Positions 12,331 through 20,520 of a stretch of 24,301 nucleotides of DNA are shown here, in pieces; position 1 is the first letter of the stretch, and every line of letters starts with the position of its first letter. The DNA is from CAZEDU01 sp964511185 (GTDB lineage: Bacteria; Myxococcota; Myxococcia; Myxococcales; Myxococcaceae). The notes beneath the pieces were generated by a model, which was not told where the DNA came from, ran no database searches, and was given only the letters and a program-made list of their open reading frames with translations. The stretch lies in NCBI GenBank assembly GCA_964511185.1, contig CAZEDU010000077.1, positions 1-24,301 of the forward strand, read 5' to 3'. The position numbers were made by a program, and so were the translations under genes.

Positions 12331-13605
12331 GTGACCGAGCCCGCCATCGCCGTGGATCCCGCCGTGCCCGATCGCCGGGCGCGCGTGCGCGAGGTGCTCG
12401 ATCGCCGCGGCCTCAACCCGAACGTGTCGGCCGAGCAGGCGTCGGCGTCCTGGCAGCAGGAGCGCTTCGTCGCGCGGGCCCGCGCGCTCTTCTACGCGCG
12501 GATGATGTTCCTGACGCTCGGGCTGTTCATCCTGTGGGTGCCGGCCTGGGCGCACTACTTCGGCTTCCGGGGCGTCGCGCCGCTCGCCGGGTACCTGACC
12601 ATGCTGCTCTACAGCGTGGCGAACTACATGGTGATCGATCACCCCAAGGCGGGCCGCTGGGTGACGTACATCACCTTGTGCTTTGACCTGGTGATCATGG
12701 TCGTGCTGGTGGCGAGCCCCGCGGTCGGCGGCCTGCAGAGCCCGCTGCTCGCGACCCAGCTGCTCTTCACCACGCTGTTCGCCATCCTCTTCCCCAAGCC
12801 GCTGGCGATCCTCCCGCCGCTGCTCGCGCTGCCGATCACCACCCGGCTCGATCAGATCCTCAATCGAATGCCGTCGACCATCGAGCTGCTCACGCTGCTT
12901 TGGTACACGGCGCTCAACTTCATTATCATCTACGTCATCGTCTATCTGAACGAGCGCGAGGTCAGCGCGCACCGCGAGGTCGTCGCGCTCCAGGGCGACC
13001 TGAAGGAGCTCGCGGTGGTCGAGGAGCGAAACCGGCTGGCGCGGGAGATTCACGACGGCCTGGGCGCCTCTCTCTCGTCGCTCATCATCCAGTCCGAATA
13101 CCTGATGCAGATCGCCAAGGACGAGGCGCTGCAGCGTGAAATCAAGGAGTTGAAGGCCTCCGCAGAGGAGTCGATTGAGGAGCTGCGGCGCAGTCTGCGC
13201 ATGATGCGCGAGGACTTCGATCTCGCCTCCGGCCTCGAGGAGTACGTGAAGACGTTTCGCGAGCGCACGCAGCTCGACGCCACGTTCGCCGCCAGCGGGC
13301 TGGCGTGCCGGCTGCCGCCCGACGCGCAGCTCACGCTGTTCCGGGTGCTGCAGGAGTGCCTGACCAACGTGGCCAAGCACGCCCACGCCAAGAGCGCGCA
13401 GGTGCAGCTCCAGTTCTCGCAGGACCGCGTGCACCTGTTGGTCCGAGACGACGGCCAGGGGTTCGACGCCAAGGCCAACCGACGCGGGCACTACGGGCTC
13501 ATCAACATGCAGGAGCGGGCCGCGAAGCTGGGGGGCGAGGTGATCATCGACTCCAGCGCGGGCGGCGGCACGCAGATCAGCTTCTCTTTGCCGGTGTCGA
13601 GCTAG
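12331..13605 (+). CDS. NarL-family sensor histidine kinase (HisKA_3/HATPase) with a membrane sensor domain
   Basis: The 424-residue kinase has an N-terminal cytoplasmic stretch (1-52), then six hydrophobic segments between about 55 and 205 with short loops, a short linker with Glu/Lys-rich coiled coil, the phosphorylation site REIHDGLGASLSS with His 241, and a HATPase domain containing the N-box QECLTNVAKHAHA (Asn 345), the G1 box DDGQGF (373-378) and GLINMQERAAKLGG. HisKA_3 kinases phosphorylate NarL/FixJ-type regulators, and one lies nine bases downstream. The sensor has no large extracellular loop, so it probably reads the membrane or a signal within it; no ligand can be named. The GTG start is supported by the codon pattern but lacks a ribosome site and directly follows a perfect dyad. 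Confidence 0.92.
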   Translation: MTEPAIAVDPAVPDRRARVREVLDRRGLNPNVSAEQASASWQQERFVARARALFYARMMFLTLGLFILWVPAWAHYFGFRGVAPLAGYLTMLLYSVANYMVIDHPKAGRWVTYITLCFDLVIMVVLVASPAVGGLQSPLLATQLLFTTLFAILFPKPLAILPPLLALPITTRLDQILNRMPSTIELLTLLWYTALNFIIIYVIVYLNEREVSAHREVVALQGDLKELAVVEERNRLAREIHDGLGASLSSLIIQSEYLMQIAKDEALQREIKELKASAEESIEELRRSLRMMREDFDLASGLEEYVKTFRERTQLDATFAASGLACRLPPDAQLTLFRVLQECLTNVAKHAHAKSAQVQLQFSQDRVHLLVRDDGQGFDAKANRRGHYGLINMQERAAKLGGEVIIDSSAGGGTQISFSLPVSS

Positions 13606-13614
13606 GAACTCGCC

Positions 13615-14322
13615 ATGGACAGCCCCTCCGACCCCACCGCGGCCGCCCCCATTCGCGTCTTCGTCGTCGAAGACCAGACGAAGATCTTGAAGAACCAGCT
13701 CAAGCTGCTCGAGAGCAGCCGCGAGGTGGAGATCGTCGGCACGGCCCTCTCGGGCGAGACCGCGCTCGAGGAGGTGCCGAAGGCGCGCCCCGACGTGGTG
13801 CTGCTCGACCTGGGGCTGCCGCGCATCAGCGGCATCGAGGTGACCAAGCAGCTCAAGGCCACGCACCCGAGCATCGAGATCCTGATCTTCACCATCTTCG
13901 ACGAGGAAGACAAAGTGCTCGAGGCGGTGAAGGCGGGCGCGTCGGGGTACCTGCTCAAGGGAGCGACCGCGGACAAGATCATCGAGGCGCTCAAAGAGGT
14001 GAAGGCCGGCGGGACGGTGATTCAGCCGAACCTGGCGCGACGCCTGCTCAAGCACTTCCGGATCGACGAGCCTCCGAGCGCCGCGCCCGCCGCAGAGCCC
14101 GCCGCCGCGGAGGAGCCGGCGGTGCGTCCGCTGTCCGAGCGCGAGCAAGAGATCCTTCAGCTCATCGCCAAGGGCGTCTCGAACAACGAGGCCGCCAAGC
14201 TGCTCAACCTGTCGAAGGCGACGATTCGCACGCACCTCGAGCACATCTACCGAAAGCTCGAGGTGACCAACCGCGTCGAGGCGGTGACCGAGGGCATCCG
14301 CAAGGGGCTCATCTCGGTTTAA
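13615..14322 (+). CDS. NarL/FixJ-type response regulator with LuxR-like HTH
   Basis: Residues about 14-130 form a receiver domain: acidic pair near Glu 19 and Asp 20, phosphoacceptor Asp 65 in VVLLDLGLPRISG, conserved Thr 93 in IFTIF, and Lys 115 in GYLLKG. A Pro, Ala and Glu-rich linker (about 150-170) leads to a LuxR-type helix-turn-helix at 171-235 (SEREQEILQLIAKGVSNNEAA, then KATIRTHLEHIYRKLEV). It starts nine bases after the kinase stop behind an AGGA ribosome site, so the pair is one transcription unit and the kinase is the evident phosphodonor. A hairpin lies directly downstream as a likely terminator. Its targets are unknown; the dyad before the kinase and the divergent cysteine operon are candidates only by position. 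Confidence 0.95.
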   Translation: MDSPSDPTAAAPIRVFVVEDQTKILKNQLKLLESSREVEIVGTALSGETALEEVPKARPDVVLLDLGLPRISGIEVTKQLKATHPSIEILIFTIFDEEDKVLEAVKAGASGYLLKGATADKIIEALKEVKAGGTVIQPNLARRLLKHFRIDEPPSAAPAAEPAAAEEPAVRPLSEREQEILQLIAKGVSNNEAAKLLNLSKATIRTHLEHIYRKLEVTNRVEAVTEGIRKGLISV

Positions 14323-14328
14323 AAGAAC

Positions 14329-14352
14329 GTGGCGGGCCTTACGACCCGCCAC
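14329..14352. terminator. Hairpin between the convergent response-regulator and barrel genes
   Basis: GTGGCGGG, an eight-base loop, and CCCGCCAC: eight perfect stem pairs, seven bases after the response-regulator stop and 22 bases before the end of the convergent gene. It could stop transcription from both sides. No T-run follows on either strand, which is common in very GC-rich genomes but leaves the call uncertain. Confidence 0.6.
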
Positions 14353-14374
14353 GCTCACGTCCCACACGCCGCCC

Positions 14375-15178
14375 TTAGAACGTCGCGCCCAGGTTGATGG
14401 TGCCCTGGTAGCGGCCGCCGCCGATGGTGTCGATGCCGGCCACCTCATCCGGGGTCGTCACGCCGGTGGCGAACTCGTTGTCGAACAGCACGTTGTAGCC
14501 AACGCGCGCGTCCGCGGTGAAGTTCCCCACGTGCGTCCGCAGGCCGATGCCGAGCGGCACGTGGCCCGAGGTGTCGTCCTGGAACCCGGTGGCCTCCGCC
14601 GCGCCGCGGACCGAGTACCGATCGAGGCCGATACCGCCCATGATGTACGGCTGGACCGGCGTAGCGCTCAGGCCGATGGTCGCGAGCGCCTCACCCCCGT
14701 TGCGCACGACGTCGGCGCCGCTCGCCGCGCCCGGCCCGGCGAAGAAGCCGTCGCCGCGGCCCTGGTCGATCTCGTTCACCGCGCCCGTGTAGCCCAGCTC
14801 GATGCCGAGCACGCGGGTCGGTTTCAACGCCGCGCGCGCGCCCCACATCGGACCCGGGTTCAGCTGCGGAGCCAGATCGCCGGTGTAACCTTCGACACCG
14901 CCGCCGAGCATCACGCCGACGCCCCTCATCTCAGCGCCCCTGCGCTCTTCCTGGCGCTCCTCTTCGACCGCCACGAAGTCGTTGTCCGGAACCGGCGCCG
15001 GCGCGGGGCTGATCTGGTTCACGTTGACTTCCGTGCTCCCCATGTCATCGGTCGCCATGTCGTCGGTCTGCATGTCCGTCTCGACGTCGACCTCCATTGG
15101 CGGTGTGTCCGCGTCTTGTGCCAGCGCGGGCATCGTGAAGAGCCCGAGCGCTACAGCAGCTCCTAAAAATTTCCTCAT
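14375..15178 (-). CDS. Secreted outer-membrane beta-barrel protein with an acidic linker
   Basis: The 267-residue protein has a signal peptide with cleavage after PALA (residue 20), an acidic Asp/Met/Thr-rich segment (about 22-50) and a Pro/Ala stretch, then about 185 residues of alternating Gly-, Tyr- and hydrophobic-rich strands (GVGVMLGGGVEGYTGDL, LGIELGYTGAVNEID, PYIMGGIGLDRYSV) ending in NLGATF. The terminal Phe is the usual BAM-recognised residue of outer-membrane barrels. The closest type is the OmpA-like or Ail-like eight-stranded barrel family; no specific member was recognised. An AGAGGAGA ribosome site lies just before the ATG. It is monocistronic in this window: the kinase unit is convergent with it, and the next gene upstream ends 133 bases away in the same orientation. 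Confidence 0.8.
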   Translation of the reverse strand: MRKFLGAAVALGLFTMPALAQDADTPPMEVDVETDMQTDDMATDDMGSTEVNVNQISPAPAPVPDNDFVAVEEERQEERRGAEMRGVGVMLGGGVEGYTGDLAPQLNPGPMWGARAALKPTRVLGIELGYTGAVNEIDQGRGDGFFAGPGAASGADVVRNGGEALATIGLSATPVQPYIMGGIGLDRYSVRGAAEATGFQDDTSGHVPLGIGLRTHVGNFTADARVGYNVLFDNEFATGVTTPDEVAGIDTIGGGRYQGTINLGATF

Positions 15179-15311
15179 GTGGTTCTCCTCTTCTTAGTCG
15201 ACCCAGTGGGACGTTCTGTCCTCGAGCGAAAACGTTGGGCCGACCTCGGGACCGCGCAAGCCAGCGAGGGCTCACCGGAGCAGGCGGCCGAAGAGGCCGT
15301 CGATCGGCTCG

Positions 15312-16770
15312 CTACCGACAGAGACCCAAGATGGCGTCGGCTTGCGTGCGGATGGATTGGCAGCTGCGCCCCGAAGGGCAGCCGCCCGTCGCGCAGGGGA
15401 CACCCGCGTCGAGGCAGCCCAAGTCGCAGGGCGCTTCACACCAGGTCGGGGAAGACGGGTCCGCGCGCGGGCCGCAGACCGGGCTTTGATTCACGTCACC
15501 CCGGCCGCCGGCGGNNNNNNNNNNGGTCTTCGACCGCGCGGGCGCGCCGATCGGAAATCGCGCCGCGCAGCGGATCGATGTCGACGCAGCGCTCGTTCGC
15601 AGGCGCGGCGCCCGGCCGCAGCGGGACGCAGACGCCCGCCTGCCCGGTGCCCAGGTAGGCCGTACCATCTGGCGGCGTGGGGACGCACGAGAAGCCCGCC
15701 GCGCAGCTGCCGGCGTCGAAGGCGTCGCAGACGCTCGCGCACACGCCGATGACCGGCGACGCGGTCTGCTGCCGGTACAGGTCGACGCAGACCTGATCGG
15801 CCTGGCAGCCGATGGAGGCGTCGGGGACGCCGATCGCCGCGTTGCATGCGGGCAGACAGACGCCTTGCGACGTCGAGAACGGGAAGCAGTGGAGGCCGGT
15901 GGCGCAGTCGAGCGACGGCTGTCCGCGCAGCTGCCGCGGCTGGCACGGCTGCCCCACCCCAGCGTCTCCCGCCTGGATGCATTGGCTCAGCGCGATGCGC
16001 CCCGTCGCGGGAGACAGGAAGGCCTGGGAGCAGTTGCCGGTGGGCGTGGGCTCGTTGCCGAACAGGCACGCGCTCGGCGGAGACACCTCGAGGACCGCCC
16101 CGCCCGCGATGGGCTGCGTGCAGATCCCCGAGTTGTAGAAGCCGCGCGGCAGGCAGACGCCGAAGGTCCCCTCGCAGATCTCGTCGGCGTGGCAGTCGTT
16201 GGTGGTCTGGCAGGTCTGGAAGCACATCGCGTTCTCTTCGCCGAGGAAGGCCTCGTCGGCGAGGCAATGCAGCCCGCTCGCACATGGCGAGCAGGCGCCG
16301 GGCGCGCAGCGCTTGGTGCGGCACGACTGGTAGCGGCCCGGCGCGACGCACTCGCCGCCCGCGTCGGTGGTCACGTTGTACAGGCCGTTGCAGCGCTTGC
16401 CCTGCAGCGCGCAGCTGTCGGCCATGGTCGCGGTCCCGGGAACGCACGAGCACCGGCCGGCGATGCAGGCCGACTGGCCGCGCTCGCAGGCCACGCGGTT
16501 GCAGGTGGCGATCACCGGCATGCACCGGAAGCTCCCCGCGTCGACGCGGGTGCAGACCTCGTCGAGGCCGCAGGTGGCGCCCTTGCAGCCGCTCACGCAG
16601 ACCTGCCGATCGACGTCGCAGATCTCGTTGTCGGCGCACAGGCCCGCGCAGTCGACGAGCGCGCGGGTGCTCGGGCCGGCGTCAGGCGCTTCGGTGGTGG
16701 GCGGCGGCTGTGAGGGGCACGCCGACAGAAAGGCCGCCGCCCCGATGAGGGCGACGAGTCTGGGGGCCAT
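15312..16770 (-). CDS. Cysteine-rich lipoprotein (about 480 aa), broken by an assembly gap
   Basis: The start MAPRLVALIGAAAFLSAC carries a lipobox (LSAC, Cys 18) after a short hydrophobic helix, followed by a Pro/Thr-rich linker. The rest is packed with cysteines in short irregular spacings (CAGLCADNEICDVDRQVC, CGLDEVC, CHADEICEG), as in disulfide-rich extracellular repeats of myxobacterial lipoproteins. I recognise the style, not a named family. The frame runs from 16770 to the gap at 15515-15524 and resumes beyond it in another frame with the same Cys-rich character (CEAPCDLGCLDAGVPC) up to a TAG at 15312-15314. The two pieces add to an exact multiple of three, so the true gap length should also be a multiple of three, unlike the ten Ns. 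It follows the downstream end of the large barrel gene by 32 bases and is probably cotranscribed with it. Confidence 0.72.
15515..15524. other. Assembly gap (10 N)
   Basis: Ten undetermined bases inside the Cys-rich lipoprotein gene. The flanks are out of frame with each other at this length but in frame if the true gap is a multiple of three. Confidence 0.99.
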
Positions 16771-16802
16771 GGCCGAACAGTAGCAGGCGCGGGGCTTGGC
16801 GC

Positions 16803-18383
16803 CTAAAAGCTCGCGGTCACGCCGCCATGGATGCTGGTGTAGCTCTCTTCGGCCACACCGCCGCACTGCGTGTCGTTGCAGACCTTCCACTTCTGCCCGG
16901 CCCCGAAGTAGCGGTCTTGGTACCGGTTCCAGCGGACCTTGGTGGTCACGCCCAGCGGGCCCCACAGGTCCGGCAGCGTGAAGCCGCCCTCGATGCCGAG
17001 CCCCTGGCCGGTGGCGCCCTTGTTGCCCTCGGTGTTCGGATCGCCGTAAGCGACGATCTCGTCCGGCCCCGGGCGCGGGTTGACGAAGTAGAGCGCCGAC
17101 AGGTCGAAGCGAATGAAGCTCGCGAGCGGAATCGCCGCGTCCAGCCCGATCGCCGGGAACGAGCGGTGCGAGCCCAGGAGCGGCGCGCCCGCCGACGGGT
17201 CGACGTCGAAGTTGCGCGAGAGCAAGCCGCCCCGCAGGCCGGCGAACCCGATGAGCGGCGTCGAGCCGAAGCTGAAGTAGTACCGGTAGGTCGCCATCAC
17301 CTGGTACCCCTCGTCGATCGAGATCACGTCGCGCTGCGGCGTCTCTCCCGAGATGGTCTCCACCTTCACCACGGTGTGCGAGAAGCCGCGGCTGTAGTTG
17401 CCGACCACGCCGAGCCCGCGGAGGAACGAGGTCCGCATCCCCGCCAGCGGGAACAGCTCGCCGGCCACCTGAAAGCCCCAGTACGGCGCGCTCGGCGTGA
17501 ACGACAGGTACTCGCCTTGAGGGCGCGTCGAGGGGTCCGCGATGCGATCGAACTCGGCGCAGGAGCTGACCCCGGGCCGAGAGCAGTAGCTGCGGAAGGT
17601 CGAGGCCGCGGTCACCAGCACCGTCGCGTACTTCGGCCCGACCACGACGCGCTTCTTCGTCTCGGCTTCCAGGTCTTCGTCGCGCATCGTCTCGACGGGC
17701 GGCGGAGCGATCTCGGTGTGGGCCTCCGCCATCTCCTCGCGGCGGCGGCGCTCCCGTTCGGCGTCGGACAGCTTCTGCGTCTGCTCGCCCGGGTCGACCG
17801 TGGGCAGCGACGTCGGCGCGTCGGGCTTCACCTCGGGCGGAGGGACCGGCGCCTCCGCGACCGGAGGCACAGGTGTGGGCGTCGGCGTCGGTTGCTCGGG
17901 CACCTCCTCCTCGCTCTCCTCGCCGTCGCTGCTCGGGGGCGTCTGGGCGCCTTGCGCGGCGGCGGCGGCGATCGCCTTGGCGAGCTTCCGCGCGTGGTCG
18001 GCCGAGATGAGGCCGCGCTTCACCGGCAGGTCCTTCGACCAGATCTCCTTCCCGTCAGGGCCCAGAATGCGGACGAAGAAGCTCGAGCCGACCGCGCCGT
18101 CGACCGCGGCGTCGAGCCGGAGCGTCCTGGAGACCTTCGCCACACCGGAGGGGCGCATGGCGGCGGCGCCGCGCACCTTCCGCTTCGTGGCCGCGGCCTT
18201 GTACTCCTTGAGCGAGACGACCTGGACGACCTTGGCCCGCTTGAGCGCGTTCTCGATTTGAGCCCGCAGGCGCCCGCGCTTGTCCCCGCTGAGCTCCAAC
18301 ACCACCACCCGCTGTGCGTGCGCGGCCTGCCCCATCAGCAACAAGCCGAGGGCGAAGGCGGCCCATGCTGTGCGTGTCCTCAA
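16803..18383 (-). CDS. Secreted protein with N-terminal periplasmic domain, charged linker and C-terminal outer-membrane barrel
   Basis: This 526-residue protein has a signal peptide cleaved after AHA (23), an N-terminal alpha/beta region of about 130 residues (QRVVVLELSGDKRGRLRAQI and later RLDAAVDGAVGS), and an acidic, Pro/Thr-rich linker with PTPTPTPVPP (about 150-240), likely disordered. A beta-rich C-terminal half then runs from PKYATVLVTA (about 250) to VTASF, ending in Phe. The domain order suggests a periplasmic reader attached to an outer-membrane pore, but no named family is recognised. The start is TTG at 18381-18383: the frame has no ATG until the end of the signal helix, and a GGGAG lies nine bases upstream. 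Downstream, in the same orientation, is the Cys-rich lipoprotein. The coding strand is supported by composition and by the signal peptide. Confidence 0.8.
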   Translation of the reverse strand: MRTRTAWAAFALGLLLMGQAAHAQRVVVLELSGDKRGRLRAQIENALKRAKVVQVVSLKEYKAAATKRKVRGAAAMRPSGVAKVSRTLRLDAAVDGAVGSSFFVRILGPDGKEIWSKDLPVKRGLISADHARKLAKAIAAAAAQGAQTPPSSDGEESEEEVPEQPTPTPTPVPPVAEAPVPPPEVKPDAPTSLPTVDPGEQTQKLSDAERERRRREEMAEAHTEIAPPPVETMRDEDLEAETKKRVVVGPKYATVLVTAASTFRSYCSRPGVSSCAEFDRIADPSTRPQGEYLSFTPSAPYWGFQVAGELFPLAGMRTSFLRGLGVVGNYSRGFSHTVVKVETISGETPQRDVISIDEGYQVMATYRYYFSFGSTPLIGFAGLRGGLLSRNFDVDPSAGAPLLGSHRSFPAIGLDAAIPLASFIRFDLSALYFVNPRPGPDEIVAYGDPNTEGNKGATGQGLGIEGGFTLPDLWGPLGVTTKVRWNRYQDRYFGAGQKWKVCNDTQCGGVAEESYTSIHGGVTASF

Positions 18384-18435
18384 GTGCGCTGTCTCCCGTC
18401 TCCCTGCAACACCGACTCTCCCTCGGTCATCCGTT

Positions 18436-18450
18436 GAAAATCCAATTTTC
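18436..18450. repeat. AT-rich dyad GAAAAT-CCA-ATTTTC
   Basis: A perfect inverted repeat with six-base arms and a three-base centre, in the 69 bases between the HAD phosphatase stop and the start of the large barrel gene. It is conspicuously AT-rich in a GC-rich region, so an operator or a part of a promoter is plausible; it begins three bases after the HAD stop (reading the minus strand), so a weak terminator is also possible. Confidence 0.5.
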
Positions 18451-18452
18451 GC

Positions 18453-19169
18453 TTAAGCCCGCTGGACTGGCCACCCCCGCTGGAACGCGGCCTGCACCAA
18501 GGCATTGTCCTCGCCGGGGGGAGCGATGACGAGCGCCCGTTCGGCGTAGGCGAGCATCGGCAAGTCGAGCTCGCCGTTGCCGATCGCGAGCACCGGCCGC
18601 ACGCCCCGCGCCTGAAGCTGCGCCACCTTGCCTTCGCCGCACGGCACCGGCCGCGCGATCCGCCGGGTCAGCTTGCCGCCGTCGAGCGCGCAGTCGACGG
18701 CGATCACCCGCTCGCGCGGCACGCCGAGCGCGGCGGCGCCGGCGGCGACGATCCACACCGGGCTGGCCGAGACGATCCACGGCGCATAGCCGGCGCGCCC
18801 GAAGGCGGCGAGCAAGGCCGAGGCGAAGGCGAAGACGCGGCCCCGGAAGCGGCGGGCGAAGAAGTCGGCGCACAGCAGCTCCAGCTCGGCGGCGGGCCAG
18901 CCCTCCATCACTTCGACCGAGAACGCGTACGCGTCCGCGGGGTCCACCTGCACGCGGCGCTCGTACTCTTCGTACAGGCCGCGCGGGTCGGGGCGCATGG
19001 GCAACCGGCGCTCGGCGCTCAAGTAGCGCAGCAGCTCTTCGCCCACGTCACCGCGCCACAAAGTGCCGTCGGCGTCCCAGGCGATGGCCCGGCCTTCGCC
19101 GCTCGTCGCGAGCAGCGGGGCGACCAGCTCTCGGGCGCGGGGGCCCAGCAGTTCGAGCGCGGGCGGCAT
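18453..19169 (-). CDS. HAD-superfamily (HAD-IB, SerB-like) phosphatase
   Basis: The 238-residue protein has the four HAD motifs in order: Asp 32 and Asp 34 in WDADGTLW, the Ser motif in WIVSASP (about 134-136), Lys 181 in GEGKVAQL and IGNGELDLPML (197-205). Asp 32 would be the phosphorylated nucleophile and Asp 34 the acid/base. In motif IV the first Asp of the usual GDxxxD is Asn 198; Asp 202 is kept. The cap between motifs I and II is alpha-helical. The family acts on small phosphorylated metabolites or phosphoproteins; phosphoserine phosphatase-like enzymes are closest, but the substrate is not determined. The ATG at 19167-19169 lies 34 bases after the AI-2E-type gene stop; the ribosome site is weak. 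Probably cotranscribed with it. Confidence 0.85.
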   Translation of the reverse strand: MPPALELLGPRARELVAPLLATSGEGRAIAWDADGTLWRGDVGEELLRYLSAERRLPMRPDPRGLYEEYERRVQVDPADAYAFSVEVMEGWPAAELELLCADFFARRFRGRVFAFASALLAAFGRAGYAPWIVSASPVWIVAAGAAALGVPRERVIAVDCALDGGKLTRRIARPVPCGEGKVAQLQARGVRPVLAIGNGELDLPMLAYAERALVIAPPGEDNALVQAAFQRGWPVQRA

Positions 19170-19203
19170 CGGGACCAGCGCTCGACCGTAGCAGAAAGGT
19201 CCT

Positions 19204-20301
19204 CTAGTGCACGCCCGTCTCGATGGGGCCGCTGGGCGCGATGAGCCCCGCGGTGGCCGCCCGCGCCGGCAGCAGGAAGTCCCGCTTGTAGATGCGGAGC
19301 ATCGCCATGAAGAGCGCGCCGATCAGCGGACCCACCAGCAGCCCCATCACGCCGAAGACGGCGAGCCCGCCGAAGACGCTCAAGAAGACGAGCAGCGGGT
19401 GCATCGCCATGCGCGCGCCGACCAGCTTGGGCCGGAGCACGTTGTCGATCAGGCTGACGAGCAGCGTGCCCCACAGCAGCAGGAAGACGCCGCGGCCGGT
19501 GTGGCCGTTGACGAGCAGCGCGATGCCGATCGGCCCCCAGACCAGCGCCGTGCCGCCGATGGGGAGCATGGCGAACCCCGCCATCACCACGCCCCACACC
19601 GGCGCGTGCTGCACCCGCGCGATCACCAGGCCGACCGTGCCGACGGCGCCCTGGATCAGCGCGGTCAGCGTGTTGCCGTAGAGGATGGCGTAGGTGACGT
19701 CCTTGAACTCTTTCCCGAACGCGTCGAGGTAGCGCCGCTCGAGCGGCAAGAGCTCGGCGAGGGCTTCGATGAGGCGGCGCCCGTCGAGCAGGAAGTAGTA
19801 GAGCGCGACCGTCATCAGGAACACGTTGATGCCCAGCGTCGTGCCGGCGGCCAGCACGTCGGTGAGCACCTTCACCCCGCTGCCCAGGGCGGTCACCAGC
19901 TCCTGCCGGTCGGCGCCGCCGAAGAGGAGCTCGACGGGGACGAAGGGCGGCAAGCGGCTCGATAAGTACTCGAGGAAGTCGGGCCGTTCGAGAAACGCGC
20001 GGGCCTGCTCGGCGACCACCAACAGCTCGCGCCCGACCAGCACCGCGATGCCCAAGGTCGGGATGAGGATCACCACCAGCACCATGAAGGTGGTGGCGGC
20101 CGCCGCCCACAGCGGCTTGAGCCGCAGCCGCTTGCCGATGCTGTCTTGAAAGGGACCGAACAGGACGGCGAGGAACGCGCCCAGCAGCACCGGCAGCGCG
20201 AACGGCCACACCAGGCGGCCCATCATGAGGACGGACACGGCGAACAGCACCACGAAGGTGATGTTCGACCAGTGCTTCGAGTCAAACCCGTTGCGCGCCA
20301 A
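19204..20301 (-). CDS. AI-2E/PerM family (DUF20) membrane transporter
   Basis: A 365-residue polytopic protein with about eight hydrophobic segments. The pattern fits the family: paired N-terminal helices (VLLGAFLAVLFGPFQD, TFMVLVVILIPTLGIAVL), a long soluble stretch (about 120-190), then GNTLTALIQGAVGTVGLVI, FAMLPIGGTALVWGPIGI, LVSLIDNVLRPKLVG and the GLLVGPLIGALF end. The TLLVSLIDNVLRP segment is the characteristic region. Members export autoinducer-2 in E. coli or act as sodium/proton-type transporters elsewhere; the substrate here is unknown. The start is TTG at 20299-20301 with an AGGGGG ribosome site about seven bases upstream; no better start exists before the first helix. Two GC-rich palindromes lie just upstream, the first next to that site. 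Upstream is the small basic gene, downstream the HAD phosphatase. Confidence 0.88.
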   Translation of the reverse strand: MARNGFDSKHWSNITFVVLFAVSVLMMGRLVWPFALPVLLGAFLAVLFGPFQDSIGKRLRLKPLWAAAATTFMVLVVILIPTLGIAVLVGRELLVVAEQARAFLERPDFLEYLSSRLPPFVPVELLFGGADRQELVTALGSGVKVLTDVLAAGTTLGINVFLMTVALYYFLLDGRRLIEALAELLPLERRYLDAFGKEFKDVTYAILYGNTLTALIQGAVGTVGLVIARVQHAPVWGVVMAGFAMLPIGGTALVWGPIGIALLVNGHTGRGVFLLLWGTLLVSLIDNVLRPKLVGARMAMHPLLVFLSVFGGLAVFGVMGLLVGPLIGALFMAMLRIYKRDFLLPARAATAGLIAPSGPIETGVH

Positions 20302-20311
20302 CGCCGCCCCC

Positions 20312-20325
20312 TGCCCCGCGGGGCA
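20312..20325. repeat. 14-bp palindrome TGCCCCGCGGGGCA upstream of the AI-2E-type gene
   Basis: A perfect palindrome that overlaps the edge of the AGGGGG ribosome site. Folded as RNA it would partly hide the site, giving a possible translational control. Confidence 0.5.
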
Positions 20326-20340
20326 AGGTAGGAACGGTCC

Positions 20341-20356
20341 ACCTGGCGCGCCAGGT
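20341..20356. repeat. 16-bp palindrome ACCTGGCGCGCCAGGT after the small basic gene
   Basis: A perfect palindrome six bases after the stop of the 38-residue gene. It may act as a weak terminator for that gene or as a binding site; no T-run follows. Confidence 0.5.
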
Positions 20357-20361
20357 CGAGA

Positions 20362-20478
20362 TCAGCGCTTCTTGCCGCCTTCGGCCTTCTTCGCGGTCTT
20401 CTTCTTGTCGGCCCGCTTCTTCCAGGCCTGGCGGATCTTCATGCGAACGCGGCGGTGCTTGCTCTTGCTACGGGCCAT
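20362..20478 (-). CDS. Very small, highly basic protein, 38 aa, ribosomal-protein-like
   Basis: The sequence begins MARSKSKHRRVRMKIRQAWK and continues with KRADKKKTAKKAEGGKKR: about half of all residues are Lys or Arg, with one aromatic and almost no acid. Such composition is typical of small ribosomal or ribosome-associated proteins, which contact RNA. I know of no named family that fits, although the SKSKHRRVRMK start recalls small basic proteins in other bacteria. The ATG at 20476-20478 follows a TGGAGT-like AGGAG at a spacing of about ten bases. It lies 42 bases after the P1 peptidase stop and 60 bases before the AI-2E-type gene, in the same orientation. Its size is below most gene-finding cut-offs, so it may be missing from automated annotations. 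Function unknown. Confidence 0.7.
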   Translation of the reverse strand: MARSKSKHRRVRMKIRQAWKKRADKKKTAKKAEGGKKR

Positions 20479-20520
20479 GGTGTTGCCACTCCTTCGAAAG
20501 GGAACAGCCGTGAGGCGCGG

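Noticed and set aside
12253..14448. 731-residue minus-strand open frame over the kinase and regulator genes
   Set aside because: Arg/His/Leu-rich shadow; the plus-strand frames have kinase and receiver motifs in the right order.
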